In this document: piece by piece, positions 1-7,959 of the stretch
How the letters are laid out: every line of letters starts with the position of its first letter
Position numbering within the stretch: position 1 is the first letter of the stretch
Assembly: GCA_900543755.1 (NCBI GenBank)
Contig: UQSP01000025.1
Location: 1 to 29,097, forward strand
Direction: 5' to 3'
DNA from: an uncultured Eubacteriales bacterium
GTDB taxonomy: Bacteria > Bacillota > Clostridia > Christensenellales > Pumilibacteraceae
Length of the DNA: 29,097 nucleotides
Notes under the pieces: model-generated
What the model was told of the DNA's origin: nothing
The model's database searches: none
The model's input: the letters and a program-made list of their open reading frames with translations, nothing else
Made by a program: the position numbers and the translations under genes

Positions 1-30
1 TCGGCAGCGTCAGATGTGTATAAGAGACAG
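1..30 (+). other. Nextera/Tn5 sequencing adapter remnant (not genomic)
   Basis: These bases match the last 30 of the 33-base Nextera Read 1 adapter, including the 19-base Tn5 mosaic end at 12-30. The reverse complement of the same adapter is at the right end. Genomic sequence begins at base 31. The match is seen directly; the adapter identity is from general knowledge of the kit sequence. Confidence 0.97.
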
Positions 31-68
31 CTTATACTAATAATCTTTGTTTAAATGGAGGAAATTTT

Positions 69-563
69 ATGGCTAAACGTAAAAGCAGCATAGGTAAACC
101 GCTTTCTTTTGTTGCGGCTGTCTTGGGACTTGCGGCTGTCGTAATGCTCTTTTTGCCCGCAATCGGCATAAAGGATACGGACACCACCTATACGGGACTG
201 CAGATCACTTTCGGATACAAGGAGTCGCTTCTCGGATTTGAATATACCGTTTTCGATTTCTCGTTCATGAACCTTCTTACCTATATTCTTGCCGTTGTGG
301 GTATCGTCTTTTCGGTGCTCAGCGCGATGGGCAAAGGCAGTAAATTTGCGGCGTTTATCGCGGCGGCGGCGTTTGCGATATCGGGAGTTTTCTTCTTCCT
401 GTCCGTTTCCTACACTCTGCCCAACGAAGACGCAAGCAAGATTATTTCGTTTGTCGGCGGCGACATCAAAGACGCGCTTACTCTTGCTTACGGTGCGATA
501 ATAGGCGGCGTTGCCTCATTACTTGCGGCTGTTTGCAACCTCGGTAAAATCGTACTTAAGTAA
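69..563 (+). CDS. Small four-helix integral membrane protein, function unknown
   Basis: This 164-residue protein is not one I recognise. It has a short basic N-terminus (KRK at 3-5) and four hydrophobic segments at roughly residues 12-34, 64-86, 92-115 and 136-158. A polar stretch of about 30 residues between the first two is probably extracytoplasmic. There is no signal-peptide cleavage site, catalytic motif or Cys pair, so it is most likely a polytopic membrane protein. The ATG at 69 is preceded by GGAGG at 57-61 with good spacing, which fixes the start. Only 38 genomic bases lie upstream before the adapter, so its promoter and any upstream operon partner are cut off. A strong terminator follows it and the next gene converges on it, so it is the last gene of its transcript. 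Confidence 0.8.
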   Translation: MAKRKSSIGKPLSFVAAVLGLAAVVMLFLPAIGIKDTDTTYTGLQITFGYKESLLGFEYTVFDFSFMNLLTYILAVVGIVFSVLSAMGKGSKFAAFIAAAAFAISGVFFFLSVSYTLPNEDASKIISFVGGDIKDALTLAYGAIIGGVASLLAAVCNLGKIVLK

Positions 564-583
564 ATAATTTAATTTGTCTAACT

Positions 584-625
584 AAAAACTCCGTATCCCG
601 CAATAAGGGCGACGGAGTTTTTTTT
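584..625 (+). terminator. Rho-independent terminator of the 69-563 membrane-protein gene
   Basis: Arms at 586-594 and 612-620 (AAACTCCGT / ACGGAGTTT) pair perfectly. An inner CCC/GGG at 597-599 and 607-609 extends the stem, and the distal arm runs into eight T residues. It starts about 20 bases after the stop codon. Confidence 0.9.
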
Positions 626-935
626 CGCGCTTTTTTCTGAATTTTACCGATTTAAGAAAAACCTAAGGCGGCTTTAAAAGACTTTACCGTTTATATCGAA
701 ATTGTTTTTCGCCGCACACAGGACTTTTCGTGCAATAAAAGTCGGAACGATATTTTATACATCGGTAAGCTTTTATCATAGTCTTCAACCCTGTTGACGT
801 TTATTGTAATTTCTCACGAGTTCGGGTACGGCGTCAGTTTACGCATAAATGTGTCTTACGGCGTTTTTACAAATCGGATTTTTCGCCTGACGAATATAAG
901 CCGCATTAATCGATAACGGGAAAAATTTTTTCAAA
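626..935. other. Intergenic region without a recognisable gene
   Basis: This lies between the terminator of the membrane-protein gene and the end of the converging GH42 gene. I see no credible ORF, RNA gene or repeat. A clear terminator hairpin for the GH42 transcript is also not evident; the A/T run at 921-931 has no G/C stem. Confidence 0.6.
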
Positions 936-2939
936 TCAGGATTTTTTTACGATAAGTACATCGTAGGGATTAAGCGCTATCCTTTCGCCGCGGGCGTACC
1001 ATCTGCCGCTGAGTACGTTTTCTCCGTCAAACGGACAAATTGCAAAGGCCGAAGCGTTTTCCGTTTCCACGGCGGCGAAAAACTCGCCTGCTTCGCCTTT
1101 ACGGGAAAACGTAACGACCGACGGGCTTGCGTCCGCAAAAGGCACGTTTAATCCCGCCTTTAAGGCTGAATCAATCGCCAATTCCGTAAGCGTTTGCGCG
1201 TCGGGCAAAGTCCCTAAAATTATTATTTTGCCTTTGCCGTAATCCGAAGAAGCAATCGCGCACTTTCCTTTTACGAAATCTCCGTCGGCATAAGTAGCCG
1301 CGGCTTTAGCTTTTGGTCCCACGGAAAAAACGTCGTAAACAAGCGATACGGTGTCGCCCGTTTTGCCGTCGTCAAACGACAGAGAATACTTTTCGCCCTT
1401 GGGAAGAGTGTATTCGATTTTAACGTCCGCCGCTTTTTCAAGTATTCCCATGGCACGGTCGGTAAACTTTGCGCCCGACGGGTTGCGAATGTCCGTAAGC
1501 GGTCCCACTACCCAGATTCCGCCGTTTTTAACCCATTCAAGCATTCTTTCGCCCAGATTTTCTTCGTCAAGATTAAGCATGAAAGGGGTAAAAATAAGTT
1601 TATAATCGCTTACGTCTTTGCCGGTAGTCAGTATATCGGGACGAATATGCGCGCGAAGAAGCGGGCGGTAAACGTCGTTCATGAGCGATTCTTTATAATC
1701 GAAACCGGGCATGACTTTTTGAAAACGATACATATTGTGCGCGGTGAACGCCGCGTGAATTCCTATGCGGGAGCTTACTACGCGGGATTTCTCAATGACA
1801 TCGCCCGCAACCGACAGCTGACGCGACAATGCTTTTATCTCGCCCGCCACGTGAAAGGGGCGCCCGCACGAACTTACGCACGCACCGTGCATAAGCTCCT
1901 GTCCGCCGTAATGGGAACGCCACAGCCAGTAGTTTACAAGCTCCGCTCCGGCAAGAAGCGGCATCCATACGTTGGCGACGTTAAAATTAGCGGGACGCAT
2001 GAAGTTTGCCTCCGCAGACCCGTTCCAGCAGCACGAAGTTTCGGTCGCCCAGAAAGGCGCGGATTTCATGGGCCTTAAATAATCGTAAAAGAATTGGGCG
2101 CGCCAGAAATTCTCGCCGTAATCGTAGTGATTGTACTGCATGACGTCCATGTCCTTGCTTAATCGGTTGTAATCGAGGTTGAATATGGGCATGGAATCGT
2201 GTCCGACGGGAACGGAAACGTACTTTTTGAGAATATCGTACTGGCGTTTTATAAAATCCAGCTGACTTTTGTTCTGAAACTTTCCCCACCAGTAAAGGTA
2301 CGACGGGTGCGTCCACGTTTTAGGATTGGGTTTTTCGACCTGATCGAAAGAGTCGTAATTCTGCGAAAAGACATAATTGCCCCATTCGCGGTTAAGTTTG
2401 TCAATATCGCCGCCGAACTCTTCGCTTAAGTAAGAGCGGAATTTTTGCTCGCACACGGGGCAGCAGCATCCGCGCCCGTGTATTTCGGGTTCGATTTCGT
2501 TGTCTATCTGCCAGCCGATTATGTTTTCGTCGCGAGAAAACTCTTTTGCCATCGCTTCCACGATTTTGTCGCAATAGCTTAAGTAAAGCTCGTTGTTGGG
2601 GCATACGTCGCGCCGCCCGCCGTGCGCAAGCCTTACGCCGTCCACGGTGATCATGAATATTTCGGGGTGCTTTTGCGTCAGCCATCTCGGAGGGCACGCC
2701 GTAGGGGTCCCCATGATGACCGAAATCCCCTTATCGCGGCACTTGTCCACCACTTCGCGGAAAAGCGAAAAGTCGAATTTCCCCTCCTCGGGTTCCATTG
2801 TCGACCAGGCGAATTCGGCAATGCGCACGCAGTTAAGTCCCATGGACTGCATTAGCGCAATGTCTTCGTCGATGAGATTGCGGTCCCACGCCTCGGGATA
2901 ATAATTAGAGCCGAAAACAGGTTTTTTTGCTTGAAACAT
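936..2939 (-). CDS. Beta-galactosidase, glycoside hydrolase family 42
   Basis: This 667-residue enzyme has the usual GH42 length. GH42 enzymes hydrolyse terminal beta-D-galactosides by a retaining mechanism. Family marks include the TIM-barrel start GSNYYPEAW (9-17), the acid/base motif WQIDNE (Glu148) and the nucleophile in FWATETS (Glu300). A likely zinc cluster is formed by Cys113 and Cys158-x-Cys160-x-x-Cys163, as in Cys-cluster GH42 enzymes. There is no signal peptide, so it is probably cytoplasmic and needs galactosides to be imported. The frame is open 39 codons further upstream, but the ATG at 2939 is preferred. It has ACGGAGGT just upstream, the protein starts like family members there, and a consensus promoter lies inside the upstream extension. 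No transporter or regulator is adjacent. The exact galactoside cannot be read from the sequence. Confidence 0.93.
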   Translation of the reverse strand: MFQAKKPVFGSNYYPEAWDRNLIDEDIALMQSMGLNCVRIAEFAWSTMEPEEGKFDFSLFREVVDKCRDKGISVIMGTPTACPPRWLTQKHPEIFMITVDGVRLAHGGRRDVCPNNELYLSYCDKIVEAMAKEFSRDENIIGWQIDNEIEPEIHGRGCCCPVCEQKFRSYLSEEFGGDIDKLNREWGNYVFSQNYDSFDQVEKPNPKTWTHPSYLYWWGKFQNKSQLDFIKRQYDILKKYVSVPVGHDSMPIFNLDYNRLSKDMDVMQYNHYDYGENFWRAQFFYDYLRPMKSAPFWATETSCCWNGSAEANFMRPANFNVANVWMPLLAGAELVNYWLWRSHYGGQELMHGACVSSCGRPFHVAGEIKALSRQLSVAGDVIEKSRVVSSRIGIHAAFTAHNMYRFQKVMPGFDYKESLMNDVYRPLLRAHIRPDILTTGKDVSDYKLIFTPFMLNLDEENLGERMLEWVKNGGIWVVGPLTDIRNPSGAKFTDRAMGILEKAADVKIEYTLPKGEKYSLSFDDGKTGDTVSLVYDVFSVGPKAKAAATYADGDFVKGKCAIASSDYGKGKIIILGTLPDAQTLTELAIDSALKAGLNVPFADASPSVVTFSRKGEAGEFFAAVETENASAFAICPFDGENVLSGRWYARGERIALNPYDVLIVKKS

Positions 2940-2976
2940 ATTACCTCCGTATTTACAATATAGATATTTATTCAAT

Positions 2977-3005
2977 ATTATAAACAACCGAAAAAATAAA
3001 GTCAA
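2977..3005 (-). promoter_or_regulatory. Sigma-A promoter for the GH42 gene
   Basis: On the minus strand TTGACT (3005-3000) is followed after exactly 17 bases by TATAAT (2982-2977). Transcription would start near 2970, about 30 bases before the ATG. The -35 box lies within the inverted repeat at 2998-3023. Confidence 0.8.
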
Positions 3006-3023
3006 CGCGACCGCATTGACTTT
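2991..3023 (-). terminator. Probable terminator of the metG-tatD-radical SAM operon
   Basis: Arms AAAGTCAA / TTGACTTT (2998-3005 and 3016-3023) enclose a 10-base loop. On the minus strand they are followed by ATTTTTT. It lies between the radical SAM gene and GH42, where a terminator is expected. It overlaps the GH42 -35 box, so it could also act as an operator. Confidence 0.6.
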
Positions 3024-3060
3024 AATTGCTGAAAAACAAAAGACAAATATGTACAATTTA

Positions 3061-3113
3061 TTAAAAAAGCACCGCCGCGCTTTTAATGCCGCAAATAATA
3101 ATTTCGGCGCGGC
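3061..3113 (-). terminator. Weaker GC-rich hairpin after the radical SAM gene
   Basis: A 7-bp all-G/C inverted repeat GCCGCGC / GCGCGGC (3074-3080 and 3107-3113) is followed on the minus strand, after five bases, by six T residues at 3068-3063. The 26-base loop and the gap before the T run make it a doubtful terminator. It may act in tandem with the one at 2991-3023. Confidence 0.35.
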
Positions 3114-3183
3114 AAATATTGTTTCGCGTCAGCTTAAAAAAACTTATGCGGCAAAAAGCCGAAAGAACAGATTTCGCCGTTTA

Positions 3184-3777
3184 TCAGGCGATATATTCCC
3201 TCACTTTGAGTTTCGCGCCCGCGCTTTTTGCGGCTTTACGGCATTTTTCGACGTCCACGCCGTCCACCGCGACAACGGTCATGACGGTATCTATACCCGC
3301 CTGAACACATTCGCGGGTAAAGGAAAGCATCTCGCCGTAAGCTGCAAGCCCGAAAGCGGAGTGACACATTTTGTCGTAGCCTTCCGCGCTGTCGCTGTTA
3401 AGCGAAACCGAAACGGTGTCTATCCTGCCCTTAAGCAGCGGCACGATGTCGCGACGGTTGATCAGATTGCCGAGGCCATTGGTGTTAAGCCTTGTTTTTT
3501 TACCGCAGGAGTGCGCAAACTCCGCCACTTCGACCATTACGTCCGTTTTGTAAGTGGGTTCGCCGTAGCCGCAGAAAACTATTTCGCGGTAATCGCCGTG
3601 TTTTTTTATTCCCTCTATAACCTCTTTGGCATCAGGCTCGCGACTAAGCCAAAGGTCGCCGCTGTCGCCTATCCCGTCGCCGTTGCGGCGTATGCAGAAA
3701 GAACAGTCGTTACAGCATTTATTCGTCAGATTTACATAAAGATTATCGCCGTAGCGATATACGAAATTCTCGTTCAT
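3184..3777 (-). CDS. TatD-linked radical SAM protein (TIGR04038-like)
   Basis: This 197-residue protein carries the radical SAM cluster motif Cys21-x3-Cys25-x2-Cys28, which binds the 4Fe-4S cluster used to cleave S-adenosylmethionine. Downstream are FCGYGEPT, the GGE-like SAM-binding strand, and a partial barrel of NTNG and SVSLNSD segments. It is much shorter than most radical SAM enzymes and lacks an extra Cys-rich C-terminal domain. The arrangement directly after tatD matches a family defined by TatD linkage; its substrate is unknown. The start is the ATG at 3777, two bases after the tatD stop. The open frame extends further upstream into tatD, but those codons do not resemble the family N-terminus. 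The ribosome site is weak (GAGA), so translational coupling to tatD is likely. A role in nucleic-acid modification or repair is conjecture based on the neighbour. Confidence 0.87.
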   Translation of the reverse strand: MNENFVYRYGDNLYVNLTNKCCNDCSFCIRRNGDGIGDSGDLWLSREPDAKEVIEGIKKHGDYREIVFCGYGEPTYKTDVMVEVAEFAHSCGKKTRLNTNGLGNLINRRDIVPLLKGRIDTVSVSLNSDSAEGYDKMCHSAFGLAAYGEMLSFTRECVQAGIDTVMTVVAVDGVDVEKCRKAAKSAGAKLKVREYIA

Positions 3778-3779
3778 AA

Positions 3780-4556
3780 TCAGTCTCTTTTCATTTTGGT
3801 AAATATGCGGTACGCGTTGTCGGTGGTGATTTTTTCCACTTCCTCGAAGCTTAAGCCGAGGATTTCGGCAATCTTTTCCGCCTGAAAACGCACGAAACGC
3901 GGATAATTTGTTTCGCCGCGATGCGGGTGCGGGGTAAGGTACGGGCAATCGGTTTCGATGAGGATTCGGTCAAGCGGAACCACGGGCACGATGTCGTAAA
4001 ACTTTTTCGCGTTTTTGAAAGTGACCGAGCCCGAAAAGGAAATGTAAAAGCCCATGTCTACGTATTTCTGCGCCGTTTCTTTGCTTCCCGAAAAGCAGTG
4101 CATCACGACGCCGTTTCTGAGTTTATCGGCATTGCGGCTTAAAACCTTGTCCATATCCTCGTATGCGTCGCGCACGTGAAAGCAAACGGGAAGTCCGCTT
4201 TTGAGTACGACGTCCAGCTGCTTTTCAAGCCAGTAAATCTGTTTGTCGCGGTCGGTTTCGGGATAAAAGTAATCCAGCCCGATTTCGCCTATCGCCACGC
4301 ATTTATCGTCTTTCGAAAGCTTTAAAAGCTGTTCGGAAGGGTCGGACGTAAGCTCCTGCGCGTCCGACGGGTGAATTCCGGCGGTGCAGTAAACGTCCTT
4401 ATTGAGTCGGGCAATCTCCGCGCAACGGTAAGCACTTTCAAGGTTATAGCTTACCGTTATTATCTTTTCCAGCCCGTCGGCGTGCATCGAACCGATAATT
4501 TCCTTCGCGCCGCCGTAACGCTCGTCGGTGAGATGAGCGTGCGTGTCTATCAGCAT
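3780..4556 (-). CDS. tatD: TatD family metal-dependent deoxyribonuclease
   Basis: This 258-residue protein is the normal TatD length. The metal-binding set of the amidohydrolase-like barrel is complete: His6 and His8 (DTHAHL), Glu91 (IGEIGLDYF), His127 (CFHVRDA), His153 (MHCFSG) and Asp203 (IETDCPY). TatD enzymes are cytoplasmic divalent-metal 3'-exonucleases or phosphoesterases linked to DNA repair and turnover. The start at 4556 gives the canonical MLIDTHAHL N-terminus. The longer reading frame would only add a basic tail read out of metG. The ATG overlaps the last codons of metG (ATGCTGA shares the TGA stop), so it is translationally coupled, with GGGGG just upstream. The metG-tatD order is common in Firmicutes. 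Confidence 0.94.
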   Translation of the reverse strand: MLIDTHAHLTDERYGGAKEIIGSMHADGLEKIITVSYNLESAYRCAEIARLNKDVYCTAGIHPSDAQELTSDPSEQLLKLSKDDKCVAIGEIGLDYFYPETDRDKQIYWLEKQLDVVLKSGLPVCFHVRDAYEDMDKVLSRNADKLRNGVVMHCFSGSKETAQKYVDMGFYISFSGSVTFKNAKKFYDIVPVVPLDRILIETDCPYLTPHPHRGETNYPRFVRFQAEKIAEILGLSFEEVEKITTDNAYRIFTKMKRD

Positions 4557-6592
4557 ACTTCGCTGCCCCCGTCCATCAGCTTTTCGGGGCGGACAAGACA
4601 AAGCTGCTCGTTTTCGCCCTCGCCGCTTACGGCGCAAAGCAGCATGCCGCGGCTTTCTATACCGCGTATTTTGCGCGGCGCAAGGTTTTTGACCACCACG
4701 ACGCGCTTACCCACCATTTCCTCGGGAGTATAGAATTTGGCGATGCCGCTGACGATGGTCCTTACTTCTTCGCCTATTTTTACGGTAGACTTAAGAAGTC
4801 TGTCCGCTTTTTCCACTTTTTCGCAGGCAATGACCTCGCCCACCACGAGTTTGGTGCGGAAAAACTCGTCCGCAGTGACGTATTCTTCCTGATTGTCCTC
4901 ATCCGTTTTTACGGTTTCGGGCGCTTTTTCCTTAGCGGGAACCGCTGTTTTATCTTTTGCGGAAGCGTCGCCTTTTACGACGGATTCCGCTTTTTTCTCC
5001 TCTTTTTTCTCCGCTTTTTCCGCGGCGGCGGCTATTTTATCCAATTCGATAAGCTCCTTTTTTTCGTCGAGTCTGGGGAAAAGAATTCCCGTTTCGTGCG
5101 TTTCGTATTTTTTCACCGCGCCCCACTTAAGGTCGTTTCCGAAAACCTCGGGCGCCTTTAGTCCCAATCCTTCGAAAATGAGTTTCGGGGTGCGGGTGAT
5201 GAAAGGCATAAGCGCGGTAGAGCAAACGCGTATCGCCTCCGTAAGGTTGTAAAGCACGGCTTTAAGTCTGTTTTTGCTCTCCTCGGACTTAGATAAAACC
5301 CACGGACGCGTGTTGTCGATATACTTGTTTGCCTTGTCGATAACCGCGAAAATATCCTCAAGCGCGCGGCTTAAGTTAAGCTTGTCTATATCCTCGTCGA
5401 GTTTTTTGTCAAGCGCGTTTATTTCGGCAATGAAATCGTCGTCGAATTCGCCCTTTTCGCCCGAATCGTCCACCTTTCCGTCAAAATACTGCTTGTTCAT
5501 CGCAAGCGTGCGGCGGGTAAGGTTGCCGAGGTCGTTGCAAAGGTCCTGATTAAACCTTCCGATAAACGCCTCGTTGGTGTAAACGCCGTCGGAGCCGAAA
5601 GGAATCTCTCTGAGAATATAGTAGCGTATCGCGTCCACGCCGTAACGCTTTTCCAGGATAAACGGGTCCACTACGTTGCCCTTGGACTTACTCATCTTGT
5701 CGCCGCCCAGAAGCAGCCAGCCGTGGCCGTAGACCTTTTTGGGAAGCGGAAGATTCAGCGCCATGAGGATAGCGGGCCAGATTATGGTATGGAATCTTAC
5801 GATTTCCTTGCCCACCATGTGAAGGTCCGCGGGCCAATATTTATCGAAAAGGCTTGTGTCGTCACTGCCGTAACCCAAAGCCGTGATATAGTTGCTTAGC
5901 GCGTCAATCCACACGTAGACGATGTGACCGGGGTCAAACTCCACGGGAATACCCCACTTAAAAGCGGTGCGCGAAACGGCAACGTCGTTAAGCCCGTCCT
6001 TAATGAAATTGTTAACCATTTCGTTGACACGGGAACGCGGCTCTAAGAAATCGGTTTCGGTAAGCAGTTTCTTTATGCGGTCCTGATACTTGCTGAGACG
6101 GAAAAAGTAACTTTCCTCCTCCGCGTCGCTGACTTCCCTGCCGCAGTCGGGGCACTTGCCGTCCACAAGCTGGCTTTCGGTCCAGAACGACTCGCACGGG
6201 GTGCAGTATTTGCCCTTGTAGCGCGACTTGTAAATATCGCCCTGGTCATAAAGCTGCTTGAAAATCTTTTGTACTGCTTTGACGTGGTAACCGTCGGTGG
6301 TGCGTATGAATTTATCGTAGGAAATATCGAGAAGCGACCAAAGCTCCTTGATATTATCCACCAGCGCGTCCACAAACGCTTTGGGCGTGACACCCGCCTC
6401 CGCCGCGCGTTTTTCTATCTTCTGACCGTGCTCGTCCGTGCCGGTAAGGTAAAACACGTCGAATCCGCGCATACGCTTATAACGGGCGAGTGCGTCGCAG
6501 CACACGGTGGTATAGCTGTGGCCTAAGTGCCATTTGCCGCTGGGGTAATAAATGGGTGTGGTGATGTAATACTTTTTGTTTTTCTCTTTCAT
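4550..6592 (-). CDS. metG: Methionyl-tRNA synthetase with C-terminal tRNA-binding domain
   Basis: This 680-residue class I synthetase charges tRNA-Met. The HIGH motif is HLGH (22-25) and the KMSKS motif is intact (299-303). A zinc-type insertion has two CxxC pairs, Cys130/133 and Cys147/150. The anticodon-binding helical domain follows. A charged, low-complexity Lys/Glu/Ala linker (about 520-570) then connects to an EMAP/Trbp111-type domain at about 576-680, typical of dimeric Firmicute MetG. The ATG at 6592 matches the family N-terminus and has AGGA upstream. It is the first gene of an operon with tatD and the radical SAM gene, driven by the promoter at 6662-6690. The leader is only about 60 bases, too short for a T-box or SAM riboswitch. 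Confidence 0.97.
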   Translation of the reverse strand: MKEKNKKYYITTPIYYPSGKWHLGHSYTTVCCDALARYKRMRGFDVFYLTGTDEHGQKIEKRAAEAGVTPKAFVDALVDNIKELWSLLDISYDKFIRTTDGYHVKAVQKIFKQLYDQGDIYKSRYKGKYCTPCESFWTESQLVDGKCPDCGREVSDAEEESYFFRLSKYQDRIKKLLTETDFLEPRSRVNEMVNNFIKDGLNDVAVSRTAFKWGIPVEFDPGHIVYVWIDALSNYITALGYGSDDTSLFDKYWPADLHMVGKEIVRFHTIIWPAILMALNLPLPKKVYGHGWLLLGGDKMSKSKGNVVDPFILEKRYGVDAIRYYILREIPFGSDGVYTNEAFIGRFNQDLCNDLGNLTRRTLAMNKQYFDGKVDDSGEKGEFDDDFIAEINALDKKLDEDIDKLNLSRALEDIFAVIDKANKYIDNTRPWVLSKSEESKNRLKAVLYNLTEAIRVCSTALMPFITRTPKLIFEGLGLKAPEVFGNDLKWGAVKKYETHETGILFPRLDEKKELIELDKIAAAAEKAEKKEEKKAESVVKGDASAKDKTAVPAKEKAPETVKTDEDNQEEYVTADEFFRTKLVVGEVIACEKVEKADRLLKSTVKIGEEVRTIVSGIAKFYTPEEMVGKRVVVVKNLAPRKIRGIESRGMLLCAVSGEGENEQLCLVRPEKLMDGGSEVC

Positions 6593-6661
6593 AAGTCCTG
6601 AATCCTTTTTGCGGTAAAATTCCGCCTGAAAAACGCCTGAATTAATACAAGTTACCCGTTT

Positions 6662-6690
6662 ATTATAGCCTTTAAGGCGAAAAAAAGCAA
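6662..6690 (-). promoter_or_regulatory. Sigma-A promoter for the metG operon
   Basis: On the minus strand TTGCTT (6690-6685), a 17-base spacer and TATAAT (6667-6662) form a near-consensus promoter. The spacer contains the 11-bp palindrome GCCTTTAAGGC at 6668-6678, directly next to the -10 box, a possible operator. Confidence 0.75.
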
Positions 6691-6712
6691 TCGATTAAAA
6701 TATCGGCGCGCC

Positions 6713-6743
6713 AAATATTTTGTTTTTACGCCGAATATACATA
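6713..6743 (+). promoter_or_regulatory. Possible sporulation (sigma-E-like) promoter for spmAB
   Basis: AAATATT (6713-6719) and TATACATA (6736-6743) resemble the sigma-E -35 (KMATATT) and -10 (CATACAHT) elements. The spacing of 16 bases is slightly longer than usual and the first -10 base differs. It lies about 30 bases before spmA. No good sigma-A promoter is visible on this strand. Confidence 0.3.
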
Positions 6744-6772
6744 TATAAACAACGCTTAAAGAGGATTGCATA

Positions 6773-7456
6773 TTGAACGTTATATGGTTTCTGATACTCG
6801 TTTCGGGTACGGTCGCAATGCTTTTCACCGACCCCGACGGAGCGATACGCGCAATGCTTACGGGGTCAAGTAACGCCGTAACTCTTGCGATGACGCTTAT
6901 TGCGACTTACGGCTTCTGGCTGGGATTTTTCGCGCTTATGGACAAAACGGGAGTGTCCGATTTTATCGCTAAAATTCTTAAGCCCGTTATCCGCCTTTTA
7001 TTCAAAGACGCGGACGAAAAAACGCGCAAATACATTTCCATGAATATGTCGGCAAATCTTCTGGGATTGGGCAACGCCTCCACTCCCATGGGCATCAACG
7101 CCATAAACTGCATGAACAAGGGCGCCAAATACGCCACGACCGACATGATTATGCTGGTGGTGATTTCCGCAACCTCGCTGCAGCTTATCCCCTCCACCGT
7201 CATAGGTATGCGAATAGCGCACGGCTCCAACGCGCCCACGGCGTTTCTTCTTCCCTGCATTGTAAGCACCGTGACTTCCACCGTAGTGGGCGTACTTTTG
7301 GTAAAACTTTTCTCGCGCATTTTCGGCGAAAAACCGCGCGAAAGGAAAAAGAAACAAGCCGTCAATGCAAACGGCGCGAATTTTACTCCGCCGCCGCTTT
7401 TGGCCCCTCGCCCGCAGGCAAAACGCGATTTATCCTCTAAAGGCGGCAAGGCATGA
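6773..7456 (+). CDS. spmA: Spore maturation protein A
   Basis: This 227-residue membrane protein has the nucleoside-recognition (Gate) domain of SpmA. Hydrophobic segments occur near residues 2-20, 35-55 and 125-185, with the characteristic stretch NLLGLGNASTPMGI in between. With SpmB it acts in developing endospores, where it is needed for full core dehydration and spore heat resistance; the molecular activity is unsettled. The start codon is TTG at 6773, supported by GAGG at 6761-6764 with eight bases spacing. The C-terminus carries an extra basic, Pro/Ala-rich tail of about 40 residues (from about 188), which makes it longer than the roughly 196-residue Bacillus protein. The stop overlaps spmB by four bases (ATGA). 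It is divergent from metG. Confidence 0.92.
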   Translation: MNVIWFLILVSGTVAMLFTDPDGAIRAMLTGSSNAVTLAMTLIATYGFWLGFFALMDKTGVSDFIAKILKPVIRLLFKDADEKTRKYISMNMSANLLGLGNASTPMGINAINCMNKGAKYATTDMIMLVVISATSLQLIPSTVIGMRIAHGSNAPTAFLLPCIVSTVTSTVVGVLLVKLFSRIFGEKPRERKKKQAVNANGANFTPPPLLAPRPQAKRDLSSKGGKA

Positions 7457-7959
7457 CGGCTTACGTTATTCCGCTGATATTTTTAACGGTCCTCATAATT
7501 ACGTTTGTAAAACGCAAAAACGGTTACTCGGTATTTGTGGACGGATCCAAATCCGCGCTGTCGCTTATGGCGGAAGTCTTTCCTTATCTTCTTACCGTCA
7601 TGATGGCGGTGGAACTTTTCAGGGCGAGCGGGGTTTCCGCCGCCGTAAGCAACGCCGTAGAACCCGTAATGAACTTCTTCGGAATTCCCAAAGAGCTGAC
7701 GGAGCTTATTCTTGTCCGTCCGCTTTCGGGCGCGGGTGCGCTTGCGGTGCTTGACAACATCTACACTCTTTACGGCACGGATACTTACGTGGGACTTTGC
7801 GCGTCGATAATATACGGCTCGAGCGAAACGATTTTTTACGTTTCCAGCATTTATTTTTCCAAAAGCGACATAAAAAACCTTCGTTTCGCCATTCCCGTCG
7901 CGCTTATAGCCACTTTCACGGGCTGCGTCTTAGGCTGCTTTGTTATGAAACTGATGTAA
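7453..7959 (+). CDS. spmB: Spore maturation protein B
   Basis: This 168-residue membrane protein is the SpmB partner of SpmA and also has the Gate fold. Hydrophobic segments lie near residues 1-17, 35-55, 110-130 and 145-166. The segment RPLSGAGALAVL (about 92-103) and the adjoining YGSSETIFY stretch are typical of SpmB. It starts with ATG inside the spmA stop (ATGA), so the two are co-translated. Length is close to the Bacillus protein. The pair implies an endospore-forming lineage, or one that retains sporulation genes. No strong terminator follows immediately; the hairpin at 8050-8077 is the nearest candidate. Confidence 0.93.
   Translation: MTAYVIPLIFLTVLIITFVKRKNGYSVFVDGSKSALSLMAEVFPYLLTVMMAVELFRASGVSAAVSNAVEPVMNFFGIPKELTELILVRPLSGAGALAVLDNIYTLYGTDTYVGLCASIIYGSSETIFYVSSIYFSKSDIKNLRFAIPVALIATFTGCVLGCFVMKLM

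Noticed and set aside
2940..3056. N-terminal extension of the GH42 protein (39 codons)
   Set aside because: It contains the promoter and the upstream terminator hairpin. The hydrophobic look could suggest a signal peptide, but the ribosome site and family alignment support the start at 2939.
3016..3885. 289-codon plus-strand frame
   Set aside because: It is antisense to the radical SAM gene and the end of tatD, and it starts inside the terminator hairpin region.
6593..6660. T-box or SAM riboswitch before metG
   Set aside because: The leader from the predicted start is only about 60 bases and shows no T-box or SAM-riboswitch structure.
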